Source: Meira nashicola
Lineage: Eukaryota; Basidiomycota; Exobasidiomycetes; Exobasidiales; Brachybasidiaceae
Reading direction: 5' to 3'
Assembly (NCBI GenBank): GCA_001600355.1
Contig: BCJU01000004.1
Location: 744,001 to 808,000, forward strand
Length of the DNA: 64,000 nt
Shown one piece after another: positions 40,823-50,750 of the stretch; the stretch's first letter is position 1, and every line of letters starts with the position of its first letter. A program made the translations under genes and the position numbers. The notes below the pieces were generated by a model, which worked only from the letters and a program-made list of their open reading frames with translations, had not been told where the DNA came from and made no database searches.

Positions 40823-41905
40823 TCAAGCAATTTTAACTGTTTTACATTCGGTACAACACCAAAATTCAGAATACGTACCAATCATGTGATGCTGACATGA
40901 TCGGCAAACCCAAAAAGCAACTCCAGGCCTTACAGCCTCACATGCAACGCAAGTTTCAGCGTACCGATCATTGAGCAACGTGCACGCTTGACAATTCCAA
41001 CTGCGGGAATACGTAGCAGTGGAACTTTCTTCCCACTTTGCAGTTGATCTTTCTTCCCGCTTCAGTTTCTTCACCGCGGTGACTACGATTTCATCATCGC
41101 TAGAATCCATCTGTTCGTTCTCAACGATTTCGAAATCATCATCGTTGTCATCATCCTCCTTATCATCATCATCTCCGATCGTGATCACCTCGACTCCGTG
41201 CAGTAGTTCTTGTCGTTCTTGCTCTTCATTTGCCTCTTTTGTGCTTGTTAGACTATTACTCGGGCAACCCATTGCGATCACTTTTCGCCGATGAGCTGCT
41301 GCAGCTGCTGCTTCTCTAGGCGGCAAATTCGCAACAGAGGAACCACCGACCCTATTTGACCCGCTACCAATGATCCGTGAGATATCTCGTCTTGTTTCCA
41401 TTCCACCTCTACCGCCACTTCCGCCCAACTTTTGTCCAGCTGACATGAATCCTAAACCGGGTAAAGATTTATTTGCACGTAAATCATAAAATTCTTGTGT
41501 AAGCGTTTCCAAATGTTGAAAGAAAATTTCATCATGTGGTCCACGTAAATTATGTGCTAATTCGTGTAACATTGTTTCAATTATTGATTCTTCATCAATG
41601 AATTCCAAATCATTGTATGGTCTACGTAGTCTTAAAGCGATCTTTTTGCCTCGATTCACATTTAAGCCTAACAAATTATCTTGTTTCGGATACATTTCAA
41701 CTAATAATGGAAGTTTCCAACCATGTTTGATCATTATCGGACGAACAGAAGCACCAATTCGACGTAAAATATTCAATGCTTCCGCACTATTTTGTAGCTT
41801 TTTCAAAGCACGATATTCCACAATCACTCCGCCACCACTTCCACCTCCTTCTTCTCGATATACTGCCGAAGGTTTTGGGAATGCTCCCCTACCCCTCACC
41901 GGCAT
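40823..41905 (-). CDS. WSS1: WSS1-type DNA-protein crosslink metalloprotease
   Basis: 360 residues from ATG 41905. The WLM domain covers about residues 20-150 with the zinc protease motif HELAHNLRGPHDEIF near residue 113 (HExxH plus a third His six residues on). Ahead of it are a KHGWKLPLLVEMYP segment and the LGLNVNRGKKIALRLR strand, both typical of Wss1. Two C-terminal RanBP2-like zinc fingers follow: WNCQACTLLN...CVACEA and FWVCRSCQHH...CCTECK. An acidic stretch (about 245-270) precedes them. Wss1/Spartan proteases cleave proteins covalently trapped on DNA, and Wss1 also binds SUMO and Cdc48. It is convergent with the transporter. Confidence 0.92.
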   Translation of the reverse strand: MPVRGRGAFPKPSAVYREEGGGSGGGVIVEYRALKKLQNSAEALNILRRIGASVRPIMIKHGWKLPLLVEMYPKQDNLLGLNVNRGKKIALRLRRPYNDLEFIDEESIIETMLHELAHNLRGPHDEIFFQHLETLTQEFYDLRANKSLPGLGFMSAGQKLGGSGGRGGMETRRDISRIIGSGSNRVGGSSVANLPPREAAAAAAHRRKVIAMGCPSNSLTSTKEANEEQERQELLHGVEVITIGDDDDKEDDDNDDDFEIVENEQMDSSDDEIVVTAVKKLKREERSTAKWEESSTATYSRSWNCQACTLLNDRYAETCVACEAVRPGVAFWVCRSCQHHMIGTYSEFWCCTECKTVKIA

Positions 41906-42192
41906 TTTGATGATTGTTGTTTGTGCCTACTATATTTTCATTGCATGTTTCGAAAGAGTGAATGATGATGGTTCAATAGCAAAAAGACATCCTCGTAAGC
42001 ATGCATAGGAAAGTGCTCAAGGGCGCTAATGCACCAAAAAAAAAGAGAGAACAACACTCACTCAACTCACGTGTTGGATCTCACAACGACGCGTCTAAAT
42101 AAGGCAAATTAACCCAAGTGTTGCGTTACGCGCCTGCTCATAATTCAGTATCAGCCATTCTACCATCACCATCACTGTTATCCAACACGAAT
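41906..42192. promoter_or_regulatory. Divergent promoter WSS1 / NDC80 with an MCB box
   Basis: A 287-bp shared promoter. The palindrome GACGCGTC (ACGCGT core at 42089-42094) lies about 100 bp before the NDC80 ATG. CACGTG-like sequence is at 42068-42073 (TCACGTGT context). Confidence 0.4.
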
Positions 42193-44250
42193 ATGGCCTT
42201 TGACGGCGGGCGGTCACGCTCTATGTTAGGAAATATGGACGTGAACAGTGGTCATACACCTCATTCTGTCGGTAAAAATAGTATGAAAGGATCACGACAA
42301 TCGATGATTCCTAGACATTCAGTGATTCAGTCAAATAGGGAAACAGTAGGATTAGGACAATCTGTTCGAGGTTTATCAAGGCCAAGTATGGCAGCTTCAA
42401 TTGCAGGAGGAATGGAAACAGATGGTTGGGGTTCGCATTCTGTTAGTAATACACCTCATCGTCCACAGTCACTGCGAAGAGGAGAAAGTAGTAGACAAAG
42501 TATGGCACCCCCACCACCACAAGCAACTGCTGGTAGGGCTAGCATTGCACCTACTCCAAATGGACGTAAATCTATGGGAAGGGTTTCCTTAGCACCAAGA
42601 TCTGGAATGGGAGGAATGAATGGAAAATCATCTATGCAAATTATTGATCCTCGCCCTGTTCGAGAAGATAAATCTTATTTGGCACGATTGGAAATGGAAA
42701 TTCAAGACTTTCTCGTTCAAACAGGTTTCGCCTTTCCTGCAAAATATAGTGGAGAATTTCATATGCCCTCGCAAGCCTTAGTTATGAGCGCTTTTCGACA
42801 TTTGTATCATCAATGTGTAGATTTGCGATACACCTTCAGTGCTGAACCAAAGAAAGAAGTTGAAGAAATCTTACAACTTTTAAACGATATCAAATATCCT
42901 CTCATTACCGATCTATCCAAAACAAAGCTTAGTGCGCCCGGCAGTATACATAATTGGCCTCCAATCTGTGGAATGCTGCATTGGCTGGTGTGTATTGAAA
43001 GTTCATTGGAAACTGTCACGACAAAGTATCATGGAGGACCACTTGAACGGCCTGTAAGTGCAGAAGATGAAGATTTCTGTCATTATTTTCCATATTTGTG
43101 GAGATGTTATGAACAATTTTGGGATAGCAAAGATGAATACCCCGAAGAAGAGGAAAAGCTTGAACGGATATTCGAAGAAAAGTCAGCAAGAACAAAAAAG
43201 GAATTGGATCGGATGAAGGAAGAATGGTTGGATCTAGAGGAAAAATTGAAAGATTTGAAAGAAAATGATTCACCTCTAGAAGTGGAAGAAAAGGAAAAGG
43301 CAGTTTTGGAGAGTGATGTTAAGAAGTTTATTGAATATCGAGATGCAGTCCTTTTGCCAAGGATTCAACAGTACAACAATGTAGTGGAAAAACTCAAGGC
43401 AGACAGTGCCATGCATACAGATCAAATTCATCAACGTACACAAGAGCGTGATCGATTACGAAGAGAAGTGGATGCTCAAGAAGTTACTGCTGATGATTTC
43501 GAGACAATGTCTCGTGAACGTGAAACTCTATCGAAACAATTGGATGATATGATGACAAAATTGCACGATCGATCTTCGACAAACGGACACACAGAGATTT
43601 CATTAAGCAATCGTCAAGCACGCGTAGAAGATGATTTGAAGACTTTATCCGATCAATGTCGTGAAATTGATATGTTCCCTTTCACATTACAAGATGGACG
43701 GACGATTTACGATTTTGAAATGGCAGCTAGCAACACTTCTACCCTTTTACCAAAAGGTTTAGATTTCCGACAAGATGTGAAACGAAAGATAGGGGACAAA
43801 CGAGACAGATTTGCACGTCAATATCGTGACTTGACTGGAACAAAGCTCAAAGATCAAGAATCATATGACCTTTTATTGGAAGAAGTGGAAGAGAAACGAG
43901 AATCGATGGATAAGCTGGAAATGCGTTTAAAAAGTATTCGTGAACAAACTGATATGGCAAATGCTGCCAGTAAAGAAGAAAATCGTATTCAAGCTGAATT
44001 AGAAGCCAAAAATGGTTTAGCGATCGCTCAGATTGATCAATCAGGTAGAATGGCATTAGATCAAGCTGAAGCACGCCTTCAAGAAGCAAGGATGCAATTA
44101 ACACTTGTACAAGAAAGGGATACAACCTTACGCAAAGAGCTTCATGACGAATTTGTAGTGGGATTGGAAAATATTCTCTCCTTAAAATCAGCAGTTAGTG
44201 AAGGATTAAAATCGTTACAGGAAACCGCTATGGAATGCTCACAGGATTGA
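42193..44250 (+). CDS. NDC80: Kinetochore protein NDC80 (HEC1)
   Basis: 685 residues from ATG 42193; the longer frame starts with GTG. A Ser/Arg/Met-rich N-terminal tail (about 1-150) resembles the Aurora B-regulated tail. The calponin-homology microtubule-binding domain starts IIDPRPVREDKSYLARLEME and includes FPAKYSGEFHMPSQ and NDIKYPLI. A long coiled coil from about residue 290 to the end carries heptads of Glu/Lys/Leu. Ndc80 pairs with Nuf2 and joins Spc24/25 to attach kinetochores to microtubules. It is an ordinary length for the family. Confidence 0.94.
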   Translation: MAFDGGRSRSMLGNMDVNSGHTPHSVGKNSMKGSRQSMIPRHSVIQSNRETVGLGQSVRGLSRPSMAASIAGGMETDGWGSHSVSNTPHRPQSLRRGESSRQSMAPPPPQATAGRASIAPTPNGRKSMGRVSLAPRSGMGGMNGKSSMQIIDPRPVREDKSYLARLEMEIQDFLVQTGFAFPAKYSGEFHMPSQALVMSAFRHLYHQCVDLRYTFSAEPKKEVEEILQLLNDIKYPLITDLSKTKLSAPGSIHNWPPICGMLHWLVCIESSLETVTTKYHGGPLERPVSAEDEDFCHYFPYLWRCYEQFWDSKDEYPEEEEKLERIFEEKSARTKKELDRMKEEWLDLEEKLKDLKENDSPLEVEEKEKAVLESDVKKFIEYRDAVLLPRIQQYNNVVEKLKADSAMHTDQIHQRTQERDRLRREVDAQEVTADDFETMSRERETLSKQLDDMMTKLHDRSSTNGHTEISLSNRQARVEDDLKTLSDQCREIDMFPFTLQDGRTIYDFEMAASNTSTLLPKGLDFRQDVKRKIGDKRDRFARQYRDLTGTKLKDQESYDLLLEEVEEKRESMDKLEMRLKSIREQTDMANAASKEENRIQAELEAKNGLAIAQIDQSGRMALDQAEARLQEARMQLTLVQERDTTLRKELHDEFVVGLENILSLKSAVSEGLKSLQETAMECSQD

Positions 44251-44376
44251 TATGCATGTATTTTTAAATGTTTTTTTTACCATTGCAGGATAGCACATCC
44301 GCTTCGAAATATACCAGTGCATTATTTATTAAGATCTTATCAATTAACCAGATATTAAAGGTATATGTACAGGAAG

Positions 44377-46047
44377 TTACCCACTCCTTTGTTGTTGTTG
44401 TTTACGCCAGTATTCCTCCGCCTGATCGAGACAGCGAACATTAGCGCCAAGTTTATTGATCGTTTCGATGTATTCTTCCTCTTCTACGCTATCGTAAACA
44501 ATTCCACCTCCTGCTTGTAAGTATACGATTCGATCTCCTTCTTTAGCAGTTTTGCTATCATCTTTTTTGAAAGTCATTGTACGAATTGCGATACAAACAT
44601 CCATCTCTTTTGAATCGAAATCGATATGACCAACTGCACCAGCATAAACACCTCTTTTCTCTTTCTCCAAATCGGAAATTAATTCGATTGCTCGAATTTT
44701 AGGTGCACCAGACACTGTTCCAGCAGGAAAGATGGAACGTAAAGCATCAAATCTTGATTTTCCTTTTCGCAACATTCCCGTAATTCTACTTGTCAAATGA
44801 ATCACATGACTAAACTTTTCAACTCGCATAAATGTTTCCACTTCGGTTGTATGTGGATCACATACTCGACTAATATCATTTCTTGCCAAATCCACCAACA
44901 TCACATGTTCAGCGCTATCTTTGGTAGAATTTGCTAATTGATTTGCCATTTCTTCATCTTCTGCAGCTGTTTTACCACGTTTTACCGTTCCTGCAATTGC
45001 ATGAACGGCAACTTTGTTATTTTCAATTTTGCATAAAGTTTCCGGACTTGCTCCGACTAATTGAGCTTCACCTGTATCCAAATAAAACATATATGGACTT
45101 GGATTAATTTGACGTAAATGACGATATACGTTAAAAGGATGCAAAGCAGTTTTACGCTCAAGTCTTTGAGATGGAACAGCTTGAATGATATCACCTTTTA
45201 CGATATTCTTGCGTAGAGATGTAACAAAACCTTCATAACCTGATTTACCAACATTAGAGACAGCTTCTTGGGATGCTTGAACGGGAGGTTGAATAGGCAA
45301 TGGAATTCTATCTCCTCCAAGTACTATGTCGCTAATTTTTTGAACGTTCGAAGCAGCTTCCTTGTATAACTTTGCGATAGTTTCCGGCGTATGAGAAGCA
45401 GAAGCACCATTGCTATCGGAAGAAGCGTCAGGTAAATGAACGTGAGAAACGAATTTGATCGATTGGAAGATATGATCAAAGATCACAATCGAATTGCAAT
45501 ACATGAAAACACTTTCGGGTATTTTGATGTTGTCCTTTAAATCTGGTCTTGCTGTCCTTGGTTCAAAGTATCGGATACAATCATAAGCAATATATCCCAT
45601 CGCACCGCCAGTGAATTTTGGTAGGTCAGGTAATGAAATATACCTAAAAGGAGAAAGTTCTTTTTCGACCGAAATCAAAGGATCTCCTTCTACTTCATAC
45701 CCAGGACCCGTTCGAACAGTTTTGAATGGATCTGCTCCAATGAAGCTATACCTTCCAATCTTTTGTCCTGTCTCTACACTTTCGCATAAGAAGCTTCTCT
45801 TCTTTTCAGATGCACCGTTTGACAAGCGTAAATATGCAACGACGGGCGTAATGAGATCTGCTGGCATACTCATATACACCGGTACCATATTTCCTTTTGC
45901 TAGACCATCTTTGCCATTTTCTGGACCCAACAAAAGCTTTGTTACCTCTTCCAGAGAGGGTGTGATGGCCTGAAGAGGGTGTAAAATTAGTTAATTTTCG
46001 TTTCTAATCTGGATATATTCTCTACATACCGTTTCTTCAATCGTCAT
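44377..46047 (-). CDS. TRP2: Anthranilate synthase component I, 2 exons
   Basis: A tiny first exon of six codons (46047-46030, MTIEET) is joined by a 60-bp GTATGT...CAG intron in phase 0 to exon 2 (45969-44377), giving 536 residues. The splice restores the usual Trp2 N-terminus ([14 protein letters not shown]) missing from the unspliced frame. FLCESVETG aligns with the Trp-feedback region of the family. The chorismate-binding core has [42 protein letters not shown], and [11 protein letters not shown]. It converts chorismate plus ammonia or glutamine to anthranilate, the first step of Trp synthesis. A Gcn4-type TGACTC lies about 80 bp upstream. Confidence 0.95.
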
Positions 46048-46124
46048 CTTGTATAGTTGATATGGTGATTGGAAAGAAAAGAAAAGTGAAATTAGGTTAC
46101 GTATAACCGGACCCTAATCTTCCA

Positions 46125-46130
46125 TGACTC
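46125..46130 (+). promoter_or_regulatory. Gcn4/CPC1-type TGACTC element
   Basis: TGACTC lies about 80 bp upstream of the TRP2 ATG in the promoter shared with SF3A1. It fits general amino-acid control of TRP2; the seventh base is G rather than A. Confidence 0.45.
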
Positions 46131-46291
46131 GCTGCCGAAGAATTGAAATTAGCCCAAAAAAATATGCAAAGCGCCACGCCTTAAGCAGGAGAAGTCTTAT
46201 TTTATTTGCTTATGTCACACGTGAGATATTTTGGCTAGATTATGTGCTTCTTTTCAAGATCAACTACCACCATCACGCATTTGCTGAAGTC

Positions 46292-48472
46292 ATGGCACCA
46301 GCTTTGAATTTGCCAGCACCAAAGAATGCGGCAGAGAATGACGAAGCAATTGCCGGACCAAGTAAAAGCAAAGCAGCTAGAGTAGATGATGTGGATGAAG
46401 TTACAGAACAATCAACAAATGATCGATTTCATACCGGAGGATTGATTTTTCCACCACCGGAATTAAGAAATATTGTTGATAAAACGGCACAATATGTAGC
46501 CAGAAATGGTATAGAATTTGAAAGCAAAATTCGTGGTGATAATGCAGGAAGTAATCGATTAGCATTCTTGAACGATGAAGATCCTTATCATGCATATTAT
46601 CAAGCCAAGCTGGAAGCTTTCAAGAGCGGAACAGGTCCTTTGGCCAATGTCAATACAGAGTCAAGACCTGAAGGAGGAGATACAACCCTTGGTCAAGTAG
46701 GAGAAGGACAAACTTCTGAAGAAGAGAAACCTGTCGAACCTGAGCCGTTCAAATTTTCAGCTGATATGCCAAACATTACCGCTTTGGATTTAGATATTGT
46801 TAAGCTAACAGCATTATTTGTTGCCAAAAAAGGTAGAGCATTTGCATCCACACTTCAACAAAGGGAAGGAAGATCGTATCAATTTGAATTCTTGAGACCT
46901 TCCCATTCACTTTTCGGATTTTTTAATCGGCTTGTTGAGCAATATCAAATGGTAATGGAACCTCTTCCTGAGATAAGCAAGCAGATAAGGATAGGTGCTT
47001 TTGGCAATGAAGAACCAATAGAAGGTGCAAAACCTGTTCTTGGAATGGGTCGAGGAGGTGCAAGACCACAAATTCTGGAAGGAATTCGTAAGCGTGCAGA
47101 ATGGGAGAAATACGAAAAAGCGAGACGGAAAGTGGCTGAAGATGAAGAGGAGACAGAAAGAGCGGCATTCAACGAGATCGATTGGCAAGATTTCGTTGTT
47201 GCAGGAACGGTGGAATTCACTGAAGCTGATGAACATACCGATTTACCTCCTCCGATGTCATTGCGTGAAGTCAAGACAATGAGCATTGCACAAAAACGTA
47301 TGGCAGCAATGATTATGGAAGGAGAAGTTGAAGAGGAGGACGGAGATCTGACCAGAAATGAACAAACAAGTAGACCAATTGAAGACACTGGTAAAAGAGT
47401 GGAACAACTCACTTCGTCGACTCCATCATCGGGAACAATGAAGATCCGAAGAGATTACCAACCAAAGACATTGGCAGAACGGAAAGCTGCCGCAGCTGGT
47501 AATTCACAAACAACTATTTGTCCGATTTGTGGAGAGCGTGTGCCGATTGATGGAATGGATGAACACGTCCGATACGAGCTTCTAGATCCAAGATTCAGAG
47601 AACAAAGAAGGGAATTGGAGAGTAAACGTGCACAACACAACGCATTGTCGGAAGGTGCAGATCCTAGCAAAAATCTTAGACAATTTGCTGGCAATCGAAC
47701 GGATATCTTTGGTGGAGAGGTGGAAGAAGAAGCTCAGAGAAGGCGAGAACAAGATGAGGCTCGAAAGCGAAAAGAAAGAGAAAATATTGTTTGGGATGGT
47801 CATGCGGCCAGTAGAGTAGATACTCGTGCAGAATTTAATCGACCTGATGCCTTGCAATCGGAGATGCAGCAAATACAAAAACGCTTTAAAACTGATCAAC
47901 CAAAGAATTATTTAGGACCACAAATGCACGATCAACAACCTGCTCAATTCGCAGCGCCTGTTCATATGCAAGATAGTGCAACAATTCAACAACAACCTTC
48001 TACCGTTCCTTTAGCATCTTCTAATCCAATGCAGCAAAATGGATATCATGCAGCTCAGTACAGTCAACAACAATATCCTCAAGGACAAATGATGCAGCAT
48101 ATTCATTATGACCAGAATCATTATAATCAAACACCTCAGTATAACCTCGAAAAGAGGGCGGATGGAGAATTGCATCCTGAAGCGCAATGGCTGCAATATC
48201 ATCCACATCCAATTAGCATTATCATTCAATTACCCAACGCACAAGCAATTTCGAACGTTTGCGATGGTAGCCGAATCACTTTGCACTCTTTGCCAATGCA
48301 AACCACAATCGGTAATATACGTGATAGATTGCAATCCGAAACTCTAGGTGGAAAGATTGGAGCAAGTCGTCTTAAATTACGCGTAGAAGGCAACAAACCG
48401 ACTACATTACGTCAAACTTTGGCTTATTGGAATTTAACCGACCAAGATATATTGACCCTCAATGTAGGATAA
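46292..48472 (+). CDS. PRP21: Splicing factor 3A subunit 1 (SF3A1/PRP21)
   Basis: 726 residues from ATG 46292. The frame is open to an earlier ATG at 46124, but the additional 56 residues look non-coding and would overlap the TRP2 promoter. Two SURP modules are visible: IVDKTAQYVARNGIEFE (about 55-105) and IVKLTALFVAKKGRAFA (about 170-225). A PRP21-like region follows, including a CPICGERVPIDGMDEHVRYE motif near 410. The tail is Gln-rich, and the C-terminal about 85 residues are ubiquitin-like (QLPNAQAIS... to DILTLNVG), as in SF3A1. It belongs to U2 snRNP and helps recognise the branch site. Divergent from TRP2. Confidence 0.93.
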   Translation: MAPALNLPAPKNAAENDEAIAGPSKSKAARVDDVDEVTEQSTNDRFHTGGLIFPPPELRNIVDKTAQYVARNGIEFESKIRGDNAGSNRLAFLNDEDPYHAYYQAKLEAFKSGTGPLANVNTESRPEGGDTTLGQVGEGQTSEEEKPVEPEPFKFSADMPNITALDLDIVKLTALFVAKKGRAFASTLQQREGRSYQFEFLRPSHSLFGFFNRLVEQYQMVMEPLPEISKQIRIGAFGNEEPIEGAKPVLGMGRGGARPQILEGIRKRAEWEKYEKARRKVAEDEEETERAAFNEIDWQDFVVAGTVEFTEADEHTDLPPPMSLREVKTMSIAQKRMAAMIMEGEVEEEDGDLTRNEQTSRPIEDTGKRVEQLTSSTPSSGTMKIRRDYQPKTLAERKAAAAGNSQTTICPICGERVPIDGMDEHVRYELLDPRFREQRRELESKRAQHNALSEGADPSKNLRQFAGNRTDIFGGEVEEEAQRRREQDEARKRKERENIVWDGHAASRVDTRAEFNRPDALQSEMQQIQKRFKTDQPKNYLGPQMHDQQPAQFAAPVHMQDSATIQQQPSTVPLASSNPMQQNGYHAAQYSQQQYPQGQMMQHIHYDQNHYNQTPQYNLEKRADGELHPEAQWLQYHPHPISIIIQLPNAQAISNVCDGSRITLHSLPMQTTIGNIRDRLQSETLGGKIGASRLKLRVEGNKPTTLRQTLAYWNLTDQDILTLNVG

Positions 48473-48551
48473 TGGGAAAGAAACATTTGTATTATTATCT
48501 CATCAATGCTTGTACAACATAAGGAAATCGAAAATGTATTTATTACTGCAA

Positions 48552-50378
48552 TCATTCTTTCTCCTTCCATTGTGTTAACCAATGTTCAACGAATTGAACT
48601 TGTTGGGAGTGAATCTTTTGCACTCTTGGCGGTTCAAAAGTTTTATTTCCATTCTCATCGCAATGGTGCCAACAATCTGAAATCAATTTGAATGGACGAT
48701 CGAGTGTGTCGATTCGATTTCCTCCATATGCAAATTGTTCTGAATGAACGGTTGCAGGACGCCAAGGATCATATTGACCATCAATGAAAGCTAAACGATC
48801 GACATCGATTGTGAAATTGCCCAATTTATTCACTTGTTCCGTTTGTGGGTGATCGGGTACGGTAAAGTGAGCACCAGGTAAAAATCCTTTTTTGCATACT
48901 TCAGACGTATAATCCAAATCGATTAAACTTGAAATCAATTTTGGTCCTGAAGGTGTAAAATCATAAGGTGAATTTGATTTTTTCACATAAGGTGGTGAAG
49001 TCATCAAATAACCCCATTGAGTGCAAAATTGAAAAGTCCAAGAGATTGTATCGGTCAATTGGGTAGAATTTGTATATGAGCTCCAATCAGATGATCCAAA
49101 ACATTCTTGTACAGTTGAATTAGACGAAGTGCATGGTTCAACATATTGTTCTTTAATGTACTTTGCCAAATTTTGTACAATTTCAGGTGCATCTAGAGCG
49201 TCTGCTCTACGTTGAGGGGCAGGACTTACTGGTCCTGAAGGTTCTCCTACCAAAGCTGTACAAAAGTCAGCAAAATCGGATGATGAAACGGAAGGATCCC
49301 AATTAAGGGATTGGAAAGACCCTAATGGGATTGTCAACACATTTGCAAAATCTGCCGGATCTTTTAGATCAGCTAATCCAAATAAGTTCAAAAGGTCATG
49401 AGTTTTGCTTGCGTCTCGCTTGGGTTGATTTTGACCTTTTTCAGGTTCAGGTGCAAGGATAGTATCAATCCATCCGATAGAAGCTTGAATGGCTTGGGTA
49501 CAGTCTTGTTGAGCACCGGCAGCGATTGGGTAAAAGTAATCGGGAAATTGTTCGATCGCAGTCACCACAGCACTGGAAGCCAAACTACCAAAGATTAAAT
49601 CAGGATATAAAAGCCTAACGAATGCACTCTTTCCTCCAGGGTATGAGCCACCATATGAGATGACTGGTGTATTTGGTGCTTGAAAGTGACTTGGATCTTC
49701 TTGTACACCTTCGAATGTCATATTTTGAACAAATTGTGCATTATCCTCTAAAGCTTGTTTTGTTGTGAGCCAACGCAATTGATCAACGCCCCAAATTGTT
49801 CCATTTCCGAATTCTTTTCGAGCTGGAAAACTTTTTCCATAATAACGATGTTCTAAAACTACTCCGATTCCGTTTGTTGCATTTGCAAGGATATCTAAAA
49901 TTCCATGATCCAAATAAGCAAGTCTTGTCGATCCGTCCACTTCTCCCGAATCTAACACATAGATTGGAGTAGGTTTACCGGAATTAGGCTTATAATGACG
50001 TAAAGAATACCAATAACGTTGTTGAAATGTAAGATTAGTTGAATGCCCGAAATGATCTAAAGGTTGTGTTAGATTAGCAAGTTTAATATCAGGATATTTA
50101 GCTAGAGGATCAACTTCTGCTTCCGGTCGAAGTGGAATTGAAGATTGAAATGGAAGTTGTTGTTGCACTGCTTGTGCTCTTTTACTTCCACGAATTGAGG
50201 GTGAAGCATACAAATATTCTCCCTCTCCAACTTGATTTGCTTGTTTCGCTTTTGCTTGTTGTGCTTTAAATTTTTCAAAACCAGGAATTAGTCGAGGTGT
50301 TGATTGCATAGCATGAACATCAACGATCATCAACAAAGAGGCTAAAGCCACAAAGCTGAAAAGGATGTTTGACCTCAT
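48552..50378 (-). CDS. Secreted serine carboxypeptidase, family S28
   Basis: 608 residues from ATG 50378, chosen because it starts a clean signal peptide (residues 1-23 ending VDVHA); an ATG 12 codons upstream is possible. The S28 fold is shown by QPLDHF near 105, HRYYGKS near 178, the nucleophile GGSYPGGKS (Ser near 245), FIDGQYDPW with the catalytic Asp, and CWHHCDE with the His. Several N-x-S/T sites (NLT, NAT, NGT, NMT) are present. S28 enzymes are lysosomal or secreted prolyl-type carboxy- and dipeptidyl-peptidases (PRCP, DPP7). Extracellular peptide use is inferred. It neighbours the second effector island. Confidence 0.92.
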   Translation of the reverse strand: MRSNILFSFVALASLLMIVDVHAMQSTPRLIPGFEKFKAQQAKAKQANQVGEGEYLYASPSIRGSKRAQAVQQQLPFQSSIPLRPEAEVDPLAKYPDIKLANLTQPLDHFGHSTNLTFQQRYWYSLRHYKPNSGKPTPIYVLDSGEVDGSTRLAYLDHGILDILANATNGIGVVLEHRYYGKSFPARKEFGNGTIWGVDQLRWLTTKQALEDNAQFVQNMTFEGVQEDPSHFQAPNTPVISYGGSYPGGKSAFVRLLYPDLIFGSLASSAVVTAIEQFPDYFYPIAAGAQQDCTQAIQASIGWIDTILAPEPEKGQNQPKRDASKTHDLLNLFGLADLKDPADFANVLTIPLGSFQSLNWDPSVSSSDFADFCTALVGEPSGPVSPAPQRRADALDAPEIVQNLAKYIKEQYVEPCTSSNSTVQECFGSSDWSSYTNSTQLTDTISWTFQFCTQWGYLMTSPPYVKKSNSPYDFTPSGPKLISSLIDLDYTSEVCKKGFLPGAHFTVPDHPQTEQVNKLGNFTIDVDRLAFIDGQYDPWRPATVHSEQFAYGGNRIDTLDRPFKLISDCWHHCDENGNKTFEPPRVQKIHSQQVQFVEHWLTQWKEKE

Positions 50379-50463
50379 CTTGATGGGGATATGGAAGAGA
50401 AAAGAAAGATTCATTCGATTCAAACCTTATAAAGAGCATCATGTATGCATACATGCATAGATT

Positions 50464-50604
50464 TTAGCATGACGTGCTGCACAATACATGTGGACATTCA
50501 TAAGCAATTTCAAATGTTGTTCTTCTTCCCCCACACTGACCCGATCCTAGGCCAGAAACAGACACTAACAAACAAACAAGCAAAAGAAACGCGCTAAAAT
50601 GCAT
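50464..50604 (-). CDS. Small secreted Cys-rich peptide candidate
   Basis: A 46-residue frame from ATG 50604: a strong signal peptide (MHFSAFLLLVCLLVSVSG) followed by a 28-residue mature part with four Cys in the pattern C-x12-C-x4-C-x3-C and a Cys at the terminus. Even Cys number and length fit an apoplastic disulfide-bonded peptide. A GCCCCT box lies about 86-91 bp upstream, as in the effector genes. It sits between the S28 protease and effector C1. No family is recognised. A longer spliced form cannot be excluded, and short frames of this size can be chance, so confidence is moderate. Confidence 0.55.
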   Translation of the reverse strand: MHFSAFLLLVCLLVSVSGLGSGQCGGRRTTFEIAYECPHVLCSTSC

Positions 50605-50689
50605 GATCACACGGTCAATCAGGAGGGAAAGATAAGCCGGGCAATTGACGTGGGTTCTTTGCGGCATTCTAGAATATACACTTTGGCCG

Positions 50690-50695
50690 AGGGGC
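50690..50695 (-). promoter_or_regulatory. GCCCCT box upstream of the small Cys-rich gene
   Basis: Read on the minus strand as GCCCCT, 86-91 bp before ATG 50604, the distance seen in the main cluster. Confidence 0.42.
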
Positions 50696-50750
50696 CTGAA
50701 CATGATTATTGGTTTACTAATTTCATCGGCGAAATCGTGCGCACGCTTTC

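Noticed and set aside
46124..46291. N-terminal extension of SF3A1 from ATG 46124
   Set aside because: Composition is unlike the family and it occupies the shared TRP2 promoter; ATG 46292 gives the usual short N-terminus.
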